The translations under genes were made by a program, and so were the position numbers. Under the pieces are notes generated by a model, which was given only the letters and a program-made list of their open reading frames with translations, did no database searches and had not been told where the DNA came from. A stretch of DNA of 64,000 nucleotides from Monocercomonoides exilis (lineage: Eukaryota; Preaxostyla; Oxymonadida; Polymastigidae). Of the stretch, positions 1-10,380 are shown one piece after another (the stretch's first letter is position 1; each line of letters starts with the position of its first letter). Location: assembly GCA_001643675.2 (NCBI GenBank), contig LSRY02000057.1, positions 250,501 to 314,500 on the forward strand, given 5' to 3'.

Positions 1-53
1 AAAAAGAAAGAAAGAAATATTCAGTTAAAAAACAATCAAATTACTGAAGTATG

Positions 54-264
54 TGGCTGATCCTTTTTGAAATCACACATTCTTTCGAGTTTTGATCAAA
101 ATATTAATCTTAATAGGATTTTGAAAAAATGAACGATATTGGAATAGACATGCATCATATGAAGATATTTGTGAGGAGATATATTTTTTTTTCGAATATC
201 CTGTTTAAATTAATATTTTGATCAAAACTCGAACGAAAGCATGATTTCAAAAAGGATTCAGCCA
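54..264. repeat. MITE family A, copy 1
   Basis: A 211-bp segment bounded by imperfect inverted repeats of about 55 bp. The left end starts TGGCTGATCCTTTTTGAAAT and the right end is its reverse complement with a few changes (…AAAGGATTCAGCCA). There is no coding capacity. A second copy with the same termini lies at 34355-34559, which shows this is a dispersed non-autonomous element and not a chance palindrome. No transposase in the window has matching ends. Confidence 0.8.
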
Positions 265-900
265 TGTTCTGTTTTGTTTGAAATATGAATTTTTGAAAAA
301 AAAATTTTCAATCAAATGAAAAGTGAATCATATTTATTATATTTTTAAAAAGAAAATTCTGAGAATTAACAATATTTTTATTCACTAAAAATTGAAATCT
401 TTTAAGGAAGTTTCTTTCTCAAAAAATAAAAAATAAAATTCACAAAAAAATAAATGCTTTGCTTTTAAAAGACAAGCGTTTCAAAATCATATTTTTCAAA
501 AAAAAACATGGTCTTATTGTTTTTCAAATGCGTAAATGGAAAATAAAAAAACAATGTGTTGAAACAACATTATTATTTTGAAATGAGAATTGATAGATTA
601 TTTGGCATTATTTTTTATGCTTTTATTGAATAAAATAAAACCAGATAAAATGTGAAAGTTATAAAAAAACGCTTTTAACATATTCCTAAAAATCTTCATT
701 GTCCCAAGCATAAACATAAAAGTTGTTTCAATGAAACGCATCACATTCCTAACTTCTTTTCATTTATTCGACTTCTTTCCCTATCCATTCAACCCTTCCA
801 TCCCTTCCTTCTCACTCACTCAACCCATTCACTTCAACCACCTCTTCCTCTTCTTCCTCTTCCACCAACACCAACATCAATTCAACCCCCTCCTTCTCCC
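265..900. other. AT-rich stretch without recognised genes
   Basis: Very AT-rich, with poly-A and poly-T runs and stops in all frames. Nothing recognisable is present apart from the preceding MITE. From about 770 the composition becomes pyrimidine-rich and leads into short tandem repeats. Confidence 0.6.
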
Positions 901-902
901 TT

Positions 903-965
903 CACTCATCCCTCTCCATCCACTCATCCCTCTCCATCCACTCATCCCTCTCCATCCACTCATCC
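903..965 (+). repeat. 18-bp tandem repeat, about 3.4 units
   Basis: The unit CACTCATCCCTCTCCATC is repeated head to tail three times plus a partial copy. It lies immediately upstream of the decayed beta-helix coding sequence and is open in that sequence's frame, so it may be an expanded Ser-rich stretch of the old protein. Confidence 0.85.
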
Positions 966-2393
966 ATCTTCAAACACACACACAACCCCATTGATGGCGC
1001 CATCCTCCGTGACCTCAACAGCCCTTCTGCTTCTCTCTCTGCCTTCAACTCCTCTTTCCTGCACCAAACACGCCCTTCACCAAATGCTGCTGTGGTTCAT
1101 GATGGAACTGAAACACAAAGAGCGAAACCTGGAAGATTGGACTCATTCGATCAAAACAGCCATCGCTTCGAATGGTGCTAATGGAACGATTCAAACAGCG
1201 GAGACAATTGGGGTGGAGCACTTTATGTTGTTTGTGTAAATGCAAATCTCGGAATCACTTCTTGTTCATTCAACAAATGCTCAACTTACGGGGAAGGAGC
1301 AGCGTTGTTTTGAAATGCTTTGTTGAAAATTGACATTATAAAATCTAATTTCACAAGTTGCTCAGCTGCTAATGGTGGAGCTGCGAGATTAGATAATCCG
1401 CAATCATTTTCTGTTTGGACATTTTCAGAAAACAAAGTTGAATGTTGCTCAATATCTGGTTGGTGCGGAACTGGTTGGTATTTTTTTATTGGTGACTTTT
1501 CTTCAAACGGTCAATTCCTGTTCACCAAATGCAAGTGCATTTCAAACACTGGTGGTGATTCAGCTGGTTCTCTCACATTTTCTTATCCTCCACAAAACAA
1601 ACCAAATCAATTTTTAGTCAATGATTGTCAGTTTATAAACAACAAATTGACAAGTTCATCAACTTCCTATGGTGTCGCTGCGCTGTGTTGCACAGCAACT
1701 TATTCCTGGTTGAGCGGAAATAAATGGGTGATCATTTTCGAAATCATAACTTTTTTCGGAGTGTTGAATTCATTGATTTCTTTTGAACATGGCAAGAAAA
1801 TTATATTTTGCACACTTTTAGAATTGCAATTGTGACAAAATCAAACGTTTGCAATGCATTCATGTGAATTTTTTTGTAAATGGTGCGATAATTATTTTTT
1901 GTTCACTGACAAAAATGCTAAACAAATTTTCATAAAGAATATTTTGGCATTATAAATATGATATCAAAAATAATTACCCAAATTCATCACATTCTGCTTC
2001 TTCGATGGCAACACCGCAACTAATGGCAGAGGGAATGATGCGTTCTTCAGTGGCAATGCAATCACTCAATCTCAGTTTGAGAATTGTGGTTCAACAACCC
2101 CAACACAAAGAGTCTGGAATGCAGGAACAGCTGACAATGCAGTGTATAATGGCTGGCTCCCTCTCATCGCCCAGAATAAAATCGTTGCCAGCAATGGAAC
2201 TGATGCTGATGCCTGTGGCAGACCCCAACAGACCCCATGCGCCACCATCGGGTATGCCATCACTGGCTTCATTTCAATCCTCCAAGACTCCTCTCTCATC
2301 CTCCTTTCCTCAATATTTGTTCCAACTCAAACACTCACCTTCAGCGCGGTTGACACTAAAATCACTGGAAATGAATTACTTTATCTTATTTAA
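960..2393 (+). pseudogene. Decayed beta-helix surface-protein gene fragment
   Basis: A single reading frame (codons starting at multiples of 3) shows clear similarity to the gene at 59.4-64 kb and the pseudogene at 25.3-32.9 kb. It has Cys/Gly-rich short repeats (SNFTSCSAANGGAA-type) and then the module signature NGTDADACGRPQQTPCATIG. In-frame stops lie at 1179 (TAA), 1311 (TGA) and inside a 254-bp MITE at 1726-1979. The two relatives have Cys-Glu-Trp where this copy has Cys-TAA-Trp at 1179, so that stop replaces a conserved Glu. Removing the MITE and one copy of its 4-bp duplication restores the frame and gives a segment alignable with both relatives. No signal peptide, membrane helix or kinase part is present, so this is a fragment. 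The ancestral role was probably a cell-surface or secreted protein. Confidence 0.8.
1726..1979. repeat. MITE family B, copy inside beta-helix pseudogene
   Basis: A 254-bp AT-rich insertion with ends GGGTGATCATTTTC… and …AATAATTACCC, flanked by the direct repeat AAAT (1722-1725 and 1980-1983). Ends and size match the copy at 6833-7072. Excising it plus one AAAT removes 258 nt (86 codons) and rejoins the beta-helix frame exactly, which supports the boundaries. Confidence 0.8.
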
Positions 2394-2429
2394 ATATGAT
2401 TTTTTGACCATTTTCCATATCATATAAAT

Positions 2430-5400
2430 ATCCAATACCTATCATCTTTTTTTCATCAGATGTTTATTTTTTTCAATCAATCTTTAATCTCCGCTCAGAT
2501 AAAAATATTTCTTCTTCATTTCTTCATCAAATTTCTCCTTTTCATCAAATACAAATTCCGCTTGTTGCTTTTAGGAATCATCTGTTTCTTCTCTTCAAAA
2601 ATGATTTCTTCAAGCACATTCGAAGGTTTTCCACAATTTATAATTTCCTCACCTTTCTGATTCAGATGTCAACCTGATATTCGTTCCACGTTTTTATTAG
2701 ATTTGTCCTTCAATTATTTGTTTTCATATAAATTATGTTCTCCTCATTTAATCATCCTCTCATTCCATTGAAGGCGCATGACGTTGTGAAATTTGTCGAA
2801 GGTCATCCTCATAATCATTCATCCCAAACATCCTATCCTGTCCTGTTCTTTATGTTTTCTGTGCCTCTTTCAACTTCCAAACCAAAAAGTCAGAGGCAAT
2901 CTCCTTCTTTTAATGAATGTCTTCTGATCTGCTATTCTGGATCAAAATGTCCCATTTCATTGCCGTGTTAGGTCCGGTTGAAATTCTGTGAAAGTGTGAA
3001 TATTTCTTTTGCGCTTCCTATTTCAGCAGATTTAAATGCTTCTCGATGAATTTAATGGAAGTTGAATGAAATGGAAATAGGAATTTTTTAAATTCGTTCA
3101 TCGAAGAAGGCGTTGAAAAAGAACATGATGAACACAAATTTAGAAATGAAGGTAGATGCTGTGTGAATGTTCGAATTATTGAGGAAGAAGGAGACGAAAG
3201 AGAAGAAGAAGAAGCAATATTTGACTGAAGAAGATTTAGTGTGTTTTTGGCTCTGCGGTTCATGACAGGGGTGCTTGTCGCTGAATAAGCAAATGAATTG
3301 TGAGAAGGCGGATTTTGTGTTTGTCAATCGAAAAATGAGGAAGATGATTGATTGAATGAAGGAGGATTATCTGAAGAAGAAGAAGATGAAAAAGAAGGAA
3401 ATAATGTGGAAGAAGAAGAAATTATTGAGAAGTGTGCAATCAGTCAACTAACATTCCTGAAATAGATGATGAGAACGCTTTGCGTGAAGTCGTTGATTGG
3501 CCAAAATGTCTCGCTTGCTGTATAAACTTCTGATTGGTTAGAAAAACTCGATCACTAAATTATTGACGAACAGATTGTGAAAATCAATCTTGCTGTATTT
3601 CTTCAAAGTCAATTCACTTTCTTTTCGAATTTTCCTTTCCTTTCCCCTCAAAAATATAAAATGAAGATATCTTTCAATTTCCATTCCTTTCCATTTTTCC
3701 TCTTCCGTTCAGCTCACAAACTTCTCAGAAAATTTCAATCCTCTCATTTTCTTCATCTTTCCAGTTGTCTTCCAAATAATCTTCTTCTCTCAAAGAATAC
3801 CCCTCTTCCAATCGAACACTTCATAATATTCATTTTCTTTCCCGCTTTTACACTCTTTTATTTCTTTTCAAAATCCATTTCTCCAATCAACAATAATCAC
3901 CTTCTTCATCATCACCAGTCACTTCTCTGCATATTAACTTCATTATCTTCTCAAAATCTCCACTTGCTCTTCCCCACCCCTTTGCCTCAGAATTTCTTCC
4001 TTTCAAAAACCCCTCTTGAAATATTAACATTCCAAAAAACTCTCAACTCCCACCCCCTGCCACAAAAATTAAACTCCATCTCTTTTCTGCCTCATATCTC
4101 TCCCGTGCGATGTGTTGATGAGATAGACATCAAATACTTCTTTGGATGGTTGAGAATATTATTAAAAAAGATGATCATGACAAAAACAGAAAAAACACCT
4201 CTGGACAACCACCACAATGTGTACGGGCTGAGAAGACCCTTCAGTGAAATGTTCAATGCTTTTTGTGGATATGCATTCCATGCTGCAATTCAGCCATTCT
4301 GAGACTGAAATAAAGAGATTGAATTTTTGAATGATGATGGCTGTGGAAATGAGTGTGTTTGGCAAAAAACAGTCTAAGCGCAGTTTGTTCTTTATTTATT
4401 TTATTTATATGAATGTTTATCTGTTGAATGTTTTTTGTGTTTCTTTCATGGCAGGAAATGGAAATGAATGAAAATGAATGAAAGCGGGATATCTCGTTGT
4501 GCAGGGTGACTATCGCGCTGAGCCAGCAAATTCGTATGGAAAGTGCCCAGGGTGAAGGGATTGGGAAGGGTATTGGAGATGATATTTTCTGACGAAAAAA
4601 TAATGATATTTTTCAATGAGAAAGATGAATTTAAGCAGAAAACATAAATTTCACATTTTTCAGAAAAACAAGAAATAGATGCATTTGATTGAGAAACAAC
4701 TGCTGGAAAGGAAGATTGGAGAATAAGATGATGAAAAACTTGAAAAAGGAAGGAATAATGAAATTGAATTGAAGAAAGCAGTTGCCAACGGAATAAAATA
4801 TAGACATTGGCTTAAAAATAGGTTCTGAAGGTTTGTTGTCGTAATATTTTTGAAGTGATTATTATTTTGTTTTAAGAATGCTGAAAGAGCTCGGGATTTC
4901 CTGGCTTTGAAGAAGAAGAAGAAGAAAAGCAGGGAAGGAAAAAAAAAGAGAGAGATGAAATGCGAGATATTTCGAAGATGCCTGGCATTGGGCTTTGGAG
5001 AAGAATTATTTTTGAGGAAAGATGATTTTTTTGTGAAATAAGGGAAAAAGAAGAAGAGATGAAATGAAAAAGAGATTGACGCGTGCTTTGTATTTTTCTT
5101 TGGAGAGAGAGAAAGAATCAAATTGAAATTGTTATGAATTCAAAGGATATTATTTGCCAGAAGAAGACAAAATCCTGAAGAAGAAAATTCGATTGAATTC
5201 AGCTGTTGATATTTATTGGCTCCCATCTTCTCAATTTTCAACAATTAATCGTCTCATCCAATTCATTCATCATCATCTTCTTCTTTAAATATATCATCGA
5301 CATTTCACACAGCTTCTTCTTCATTATCATCATTCACTTCATCTAATTGGATTTCTTCATTATCTGTTTCATCATCAGAGATTAAGAGAGAAATGAAGAA

Positions 5401-6594
5401 AAAGAAATTACGCGTCCGAAGGAAAGAATTAGAAAAAAGAATTAAAAGGCGAAAGAGAAAGAGAAAGAGAATGAAGACAGTTTAGAGAGAAAAGAGAGCA
5501 CCATGAATGGAAATAGGATTGAGAGAATTGAAGAGATTTTTTAGAATGAAAGGATGATGATGAATGAATTTTAAATTTGAGTTGGAAGTTGATTTGAGAA
5601 GAGAAGGAAAGAGAAAGTGCACAAAAGAGATTATTTGTATGAGAAAAGAACGATATTTGAAAAGAGAGACAACGAAAAAAAAAGACAAAAATCCATAATG
5701 AATCGAATGAAAACGAAAACGATTAGAGAATGAATTGGTTGATAAAAGAAAACGCGCGCACCCACATTAAAAAAGAATTGAAAAGAGAAGGAAGAGCGAA
5801 GGGTATATCATTGGTTGAATGAAAAGAGAAGTGATGAGGATGAGCTAACCTTTGGCAGTTAGGTTGTCCGCTATTCCACAATCCCATGCTCTTATTTTGA
5901 AAGTTGATAATTCACATTAATGGAATGAGGATTTGGAAAAGCTGTTTGAAACAATAAAAGAGGAAATAAATGATGTATTTGATGAACTGAAAATGCAAAA
6001 GATAGATTCCACTTGTTGATTGATGCATATGTTTGTTGAATCTGCGAAAAAACGAAAGTTAAAAGAGATGGGGGAAAATACGGGCTTTCAAGCTTCTTTT
6101 GCACAAAGTGCAAAAAAATTGCTTCATTCTTAACTTTGTTTCGCTTTCTTAGATTTCAAAACAAATTTGATTTTCAGATCCGTGAACAGGCATTGTTGAA
6201 ATCAAAACAAAATGTTTTGCGACATTTCACGTATGTCAAAAAATGGACAAATTTTTTTTGTGTTTTTTGATCTTAAAAAGTTCATCGAAGGTGCGTAATT
6301 TTACAGTGAAAGTGCCCGAAGTGAAATATTTTGCAACATATCTTCAACAAAGTTGTTTCTTAGCTAAAACGTTTCACATGTTCCAGAACCTTCAAATATC
6401 CAACATACTTTAGTAACAGAATGGAATTTTCCAATGGAAATTTATTTTCTTCATCATTTGGTAAAATTTCTCGCACAGTTCGGCTGAAAAACAGAGTTGA
6501 ATTCTTCCTTTCTCATTACATCTATCATTTAATTCAATTCTTTGTATTTTTGTTTCTGTTCTTCCTTATTGGAATGTTCCATCTCATTTAATAA
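2430..6594. other. Low-complexity AT-rich region, no supported gene
   Basis: Long tracts are strand-asymmetric: pyrimidine-rich at 3580-4100, and purine-rich at 3100-3430 and 4680-5700. These generate open frames full of Phe/Leu/Ser or Lys/Glu on one strand or the other. None shows a domain, a signal peptide or a paralogue in the window, so none is annotated. A slightly GC-richer patch at about 4490-4570 has a short protein-like frame but no family was recognised. Confidence 0.55.
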
Positions 6595-6832
6595 TAGGGT
6601 TATCTTTTTATTGGCACCTTTTTCTTTATTGGAACTTTTTTTTTTAAAAAAAAACATTAATCTGACCCACAAATGATATTTTAAAATATATTTTTTGCAT
6701 ATATGCAAATGTCAAGTATTCTAATATTTGAATTTTGAAAGAAATCTAATTTCTCATGGTGTGGAAATTGGGGGGTTCAAGTCCTTCCATTGAGCTTTCA
6801 TGAGAAATTGGACTGCATAAAGGTTTGTATAT

Positions 6833-7072
6833 GGGTGATTCTTTTTGAAAAGTCACAAATGTTTAATTATCAAATAAATCAAAAATTTCATATTTTGCTC
6901 AAATTTTATTTTTCTTAAACAAAACTTCACTAATTAGAAAGCTATTTTTAGAAAATGTTATTTCAAACATTCTTGAGGAGATTTGTGAGCTGAAACAGAA
7001 ATTTGAGCAAAATATGAAATTTTTGATATATTTGAAAATTAAACATTTGTGACTTTTCAAAAAGAATCACCC
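6833..7072. repeat. MITE family B, copy in pogo 5' region
   Basis: A 240-bp element with inverted repeats of about 36 bp (GGGTGATTCTTTTTGAAAAG… and …AAAAGAATCACCC), flanked by the direct repeat ATAT at 6829-6832 and 7073-7076. It lies about 100 bp upstream of the first transposase exon of pogo 1. Its interior has a second pair of complementary segments around 6880-7030, so the whole element can fold into one long hairpin. It is noncoding. Confidence 0.85.
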
Positions 7073-7176
7073 ATATATTTCTAATTCATTCAAAAATTAA
7101 AATATTAATTCAAAATTCTTAAATGAGAATTAATAAATTTAAAAATATATTAATGATCATTACCCATAATATATAA

Positions 7177-8779
7177 ATGAAATTACTAGTGAAAAAGAAA
7201 GCTGAAGCGGTGCAGAAGAGGCTGAAGGAAGCAATGTCCACATTACGATACAGAAAATATGAGACAAGATTGGAAAGGATTGCACTCATTGTGATTGATA
7301 ATGTTGTCAGGCTGGTCGACGGGGTTAAATACGGTGGAATAAGCAAAAAATCTTTGGAGCGCGCTGTTAAAGCTATAAAAAACGACAGGCCGATTGCAAA
7401 AGTTGGGCACCCACATATTATTAGCTGTGAAAAAGAAAAGCAATTTTTGAAGAAGTTGCAATTGAATCCCGATCTGGGACAAGCCTCTCGTTACGAAAAG
7501 CGCCCGATCTGGTTTGCAATCGATATTTGAATTGTATATTAATTGGTATTTAGATGGAAAAAATAATTGACGATAGTGAAGAAGAAGGAGAAAAAGAAGA
7601 GAAGATAAAAGAGAAAGTCACTCTGAAGACGGTTTACGCCTTCATAAAGCGCCATCCGGAATTGAAGTCCTCGCTGCCAAAGCAAGTTGACATTAACAGA
7701 CTTGCAGCATCTTGCCAGAAAGTCCTAAAGCCGTGGTTCACCAAATAACAAGCATTACACGATGCAAACAAATATCCAGAGGAATTAATCTATAACATCG
7801 ATAATTCTTCGCTTCGAATTCCAATAAAATCTCGTTGTGTTGTAGTTCATCCCGTAGATGAACAAGCTGGATTCAAAAAGACTGCCGAAAGGATGCCGAA
7901 TGCCACTCTCGTTGCAAGAGAAGCTGCTGATGGATTCTCGCTTCCGTCTCACGCGCTGTGGCCGAGCGCAACTCTTCCGAAAGAACTGACAACGCTGTTA
8001 ACATTGTCGCTTGACATTTGGCCAAACACAAACGGCTGGATGGACAAAACATCATTCAAAAAATACACCTTAACAGTTCTGCTGCCAGCTATCGTTGACA
8101 GAAGAAAACATATCTTGAAGGAATCTCATCATTGCCTTCTTCTCCTGGACTCGCACTCATCACGGGCAGATCCAACTGTATGGAGACAGTTCAAAGAAGC
8201 CGAAATAGACGTCGTCACCTTCGTTCCACATACAACACATATATCGCAACCGCTGGACAGAGGAGTATTTGCAGTGTTGAAGCAGCAGCTTTCAAACAAT
8301 TACATCTCTCCATCATCCACCTCCTCATCTCAAAAAAAGAACAGCAGTAGCAGATGTGTCACAGAAAGCCATCCGCTCTGCTTTCACTCCATCAGTCATC
8401 AAAAAAACATTCGTCAAAAAAGGATTCCTCAGCAAATGTTCAAAATATGTGCTTATGAAGCTTCTTCAGTCTTCTCTATACAACATTCCATCTCATTCAC
8501 ATTGTTTCGACTTCTTCGGAAAAGAAATTACAAAAGAAAATGTTCTTGATGAATGGAATAAATATATTGAAAAACACAAGATGAAAATTAAAGAAATTGA
8601 AAAAAAGGAAAAGGAAAATGAAAAAGAAGAATTGTCTTTGGAGTAAAAAGTGAAAAGGATATTCAGAAAAAATAAAAAATGATGATGATGAAACAAGTGA
8701 TGAATTTGCCCTTTTTGAACGTGAAAATGGAAAAAGAAAAGTTAGAAGAGTAAATGATTCGAGTTTTGTATTTTTTTGA
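7177..8779 (+). pseudogene. pogo-like DDE transposase, decayed
   Basis: The N-terminal part (7177-about 7510) is basic and helical, as expected of the DNA-binding half. A short intron probably follows (donor near 7511, acceptor at 7552). The catalytic core carries the three acidic positions of the pogo/DDE_1 family: YNIDNSS, LLLLDSHSSR and HISQPLDRGVFAVLK. The first motif has Asn-Ser where the family has Glu-Thr. Lesions are an in-frame TAA at 7746-7748 and a frame change near 8335-8345. After the frame change the C-terminal part continues to about 8646, and a last exon-like stretch to 8779 resembles the tail of the second transposase at 24.5 kb. It would have cut and pasted the surrounding element, but as read it cannot make an intact enzyme. 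Confidence 0.75.
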
Positions 8780-8801
8780 TGAATTTTTGACTGTTTTTTT
8801 T

Positions 8802-10019
8802 AGAGATATGGTATATCAGCTATAGATCCATCTCAATTAGGTCAATCAATATTATCGATTTATGAATATCTGGTAGTAGTTATCATTTTGAATAATAAGT
8901 TGGAATAGGCAATGATATTAAGATAGAGATCGATGATTATTGCTGATACGCTTAGGGGTTTATCATGATTAGATATTCAGTGATGTTCTATAAAGAAGGA
9001 GTCATTGATTGGTGTAATCGATATGTATCTATAGCTGATATACCATATCTCCAGGGAGGAGAATTAGCTAAAACATTAATTGAAAGTGTTCAAGTTGGTA
9101 AATTAATGGTGAAATTGTGTGAAAATTGGTGTTTTCGTTGATGAAATACATGTGTTGAACATGTGTTGAATGTGTTGATGTTACCGTTGGTGAAATACAT
9201 GAGTTATATGTTGAACGTGTTATGTGTCGAAGGTGTTTGTTGAACGTTGATGAAATCGTTGATGTGATCGTTGATGAAAATCGCAAATAAAAATAATTGA
9301 TTTTGTTTTTTGTTTTATAGTAAATTGGTCGGAAGAAGATTTACGCAACTGTGAAAGAAGCTAAAGCGGCTCAACAGAAACAAATTAAACAGTTTCAGGA
9401 AAAACGTAAGGAAGAAACTAAGTATTACAACGAACATGTATCTGAAAAACAGAAGAAGTTGATAAAGATATTGAGGAGAAAGCTTATCGAAAGTGATGAG
9501 TTGTTAGATGAATTGATGGAAAAAGTTAATGATTAAGGTGAATGTGTTTATTTTTGGTTGATTTGGCAGTTAATGTGCAAATTGATGAAATATAACTGGT
9601 GAAACACGTTATTAGTATTGTCAATTGTTTCAAACAGTGTCCACGATGGTGTTGTGGTTGATTGCCAACATCTATATTTTTTTTTAAACAAATGGCATTA
9701 TGACGGACTGCCACATTGATGTTTTTCACTTGATTTGGTGTTTATTTTGGTGTATTTAGCTTGAAAAAGTGTCAATCGGTAAACCGGACACCAAATTGTG
9801 GCAACATCGAGACGCTGGGGGAAGGGAAAAATTGGCCAAAATCTCCGTGCTGGAAGCGTAGTCCGGTAGTCCGGTAGTCCGGGTCTTATAATTTCATCTG
9901 AAAATAGCTGCCAACATGAGCATTTTCCCCCTAATTTGGTATGATTTTGAGGGTTTTTATTTAATTCCGATTGTTTCATCATTTTGCCACATTGCCACAT
10001 GATATCGTCAGTTGCACAC
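8802..10019. repeat. Left 1.2-kb terminal inverted repeat
   Basis: It matches 12780-13998 in reverse orientation almost base for base. Differences appear only at the inner edge, around 9995-10019. The outermost 250 bp is itself palindromically ended: the roughly 24-bp motif at 8803-8827 returns inverted at 9027-9051. At 9134-9275 there are loosely repeated GTTGATGAAA units, and around 9858-9880 three tandem copies of AGTCCGGT-like octamers. Small directly and inversely repeated motifs of this kind are common at replication or transposase-binding ends, but no function is shown here. Confidence 0.85.
9330..9536 (+). CDS. Small Lys/Glu-rich ORF in left arm
   Basis: An open stretch of about 68 codons begins with an AT-hook-like basic motif (IGRKKIYATVKEAK) and continues as a charged coiled-coil ending LMEKVND before TAA at 9534-9536. 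There is no ATG, and a TAA immediately precedes it. A polypyrimidine/TAG sequence just upstream (about 9301-9319) could be a splice acceptor, but no upstream exon fits cleanly. An identical copy exists in the right arm. It may be the C-terminal exon of a small DNA-binding protein or a relic. Protein-coding status is uncertain. Confidence 0.4.
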   Translation, partial: RKKIYATVKEAKAAQQKQIKQFQEKRKEETKYYNEHVSEKQKKLIKILRRKLIESDELLDELMEKVND

Positions 10020-10380
10020 ATTATTTATATCGTTGGTGGTACACATCAGTTATATCGCCAGTGGTACATATCAGTCTTCACACTGCACAGGCTTAGCTGG
10101 TTAGGTGATGTGAGTGATGCTGCGACGTGGAAATATTGAGTTTAATCTCCGACCTTTTCACCTGAAAAGTGTGCATAAAATGCACAGGATAAATTCCATT
10201 TTCCAAAATATATGGGCAAACGGGCAAACTGAGTAAAGTGGGCAAAATACATTTAATGTGAAAATTAACTGTTTCCCGTCAAAGTTCGACATCAACCTCG
10301 ACGTCATCTTCCCCGTAAATGCACGTTTCAAAAATAAATCTGTTTCAAAAAATCTTTGTTTTTTTTTTAATTTTTATAAA

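Noticed and set aside
3577-5121. Open frames at 3577-4302 (+) and 4660-5121 (-)
   Set aside because: They arise from pyrimidine- or purine-rich strands and are almost only Phe/Leu/Ser/Lys. No domain, paralogue or plausible start context.
6725-6790. tRNA-like B box (GGTTCAAGTCC) at about 6774
   Set aside because: No A box, acceptor stem or cloverleaf could be formed with flanking sequence.
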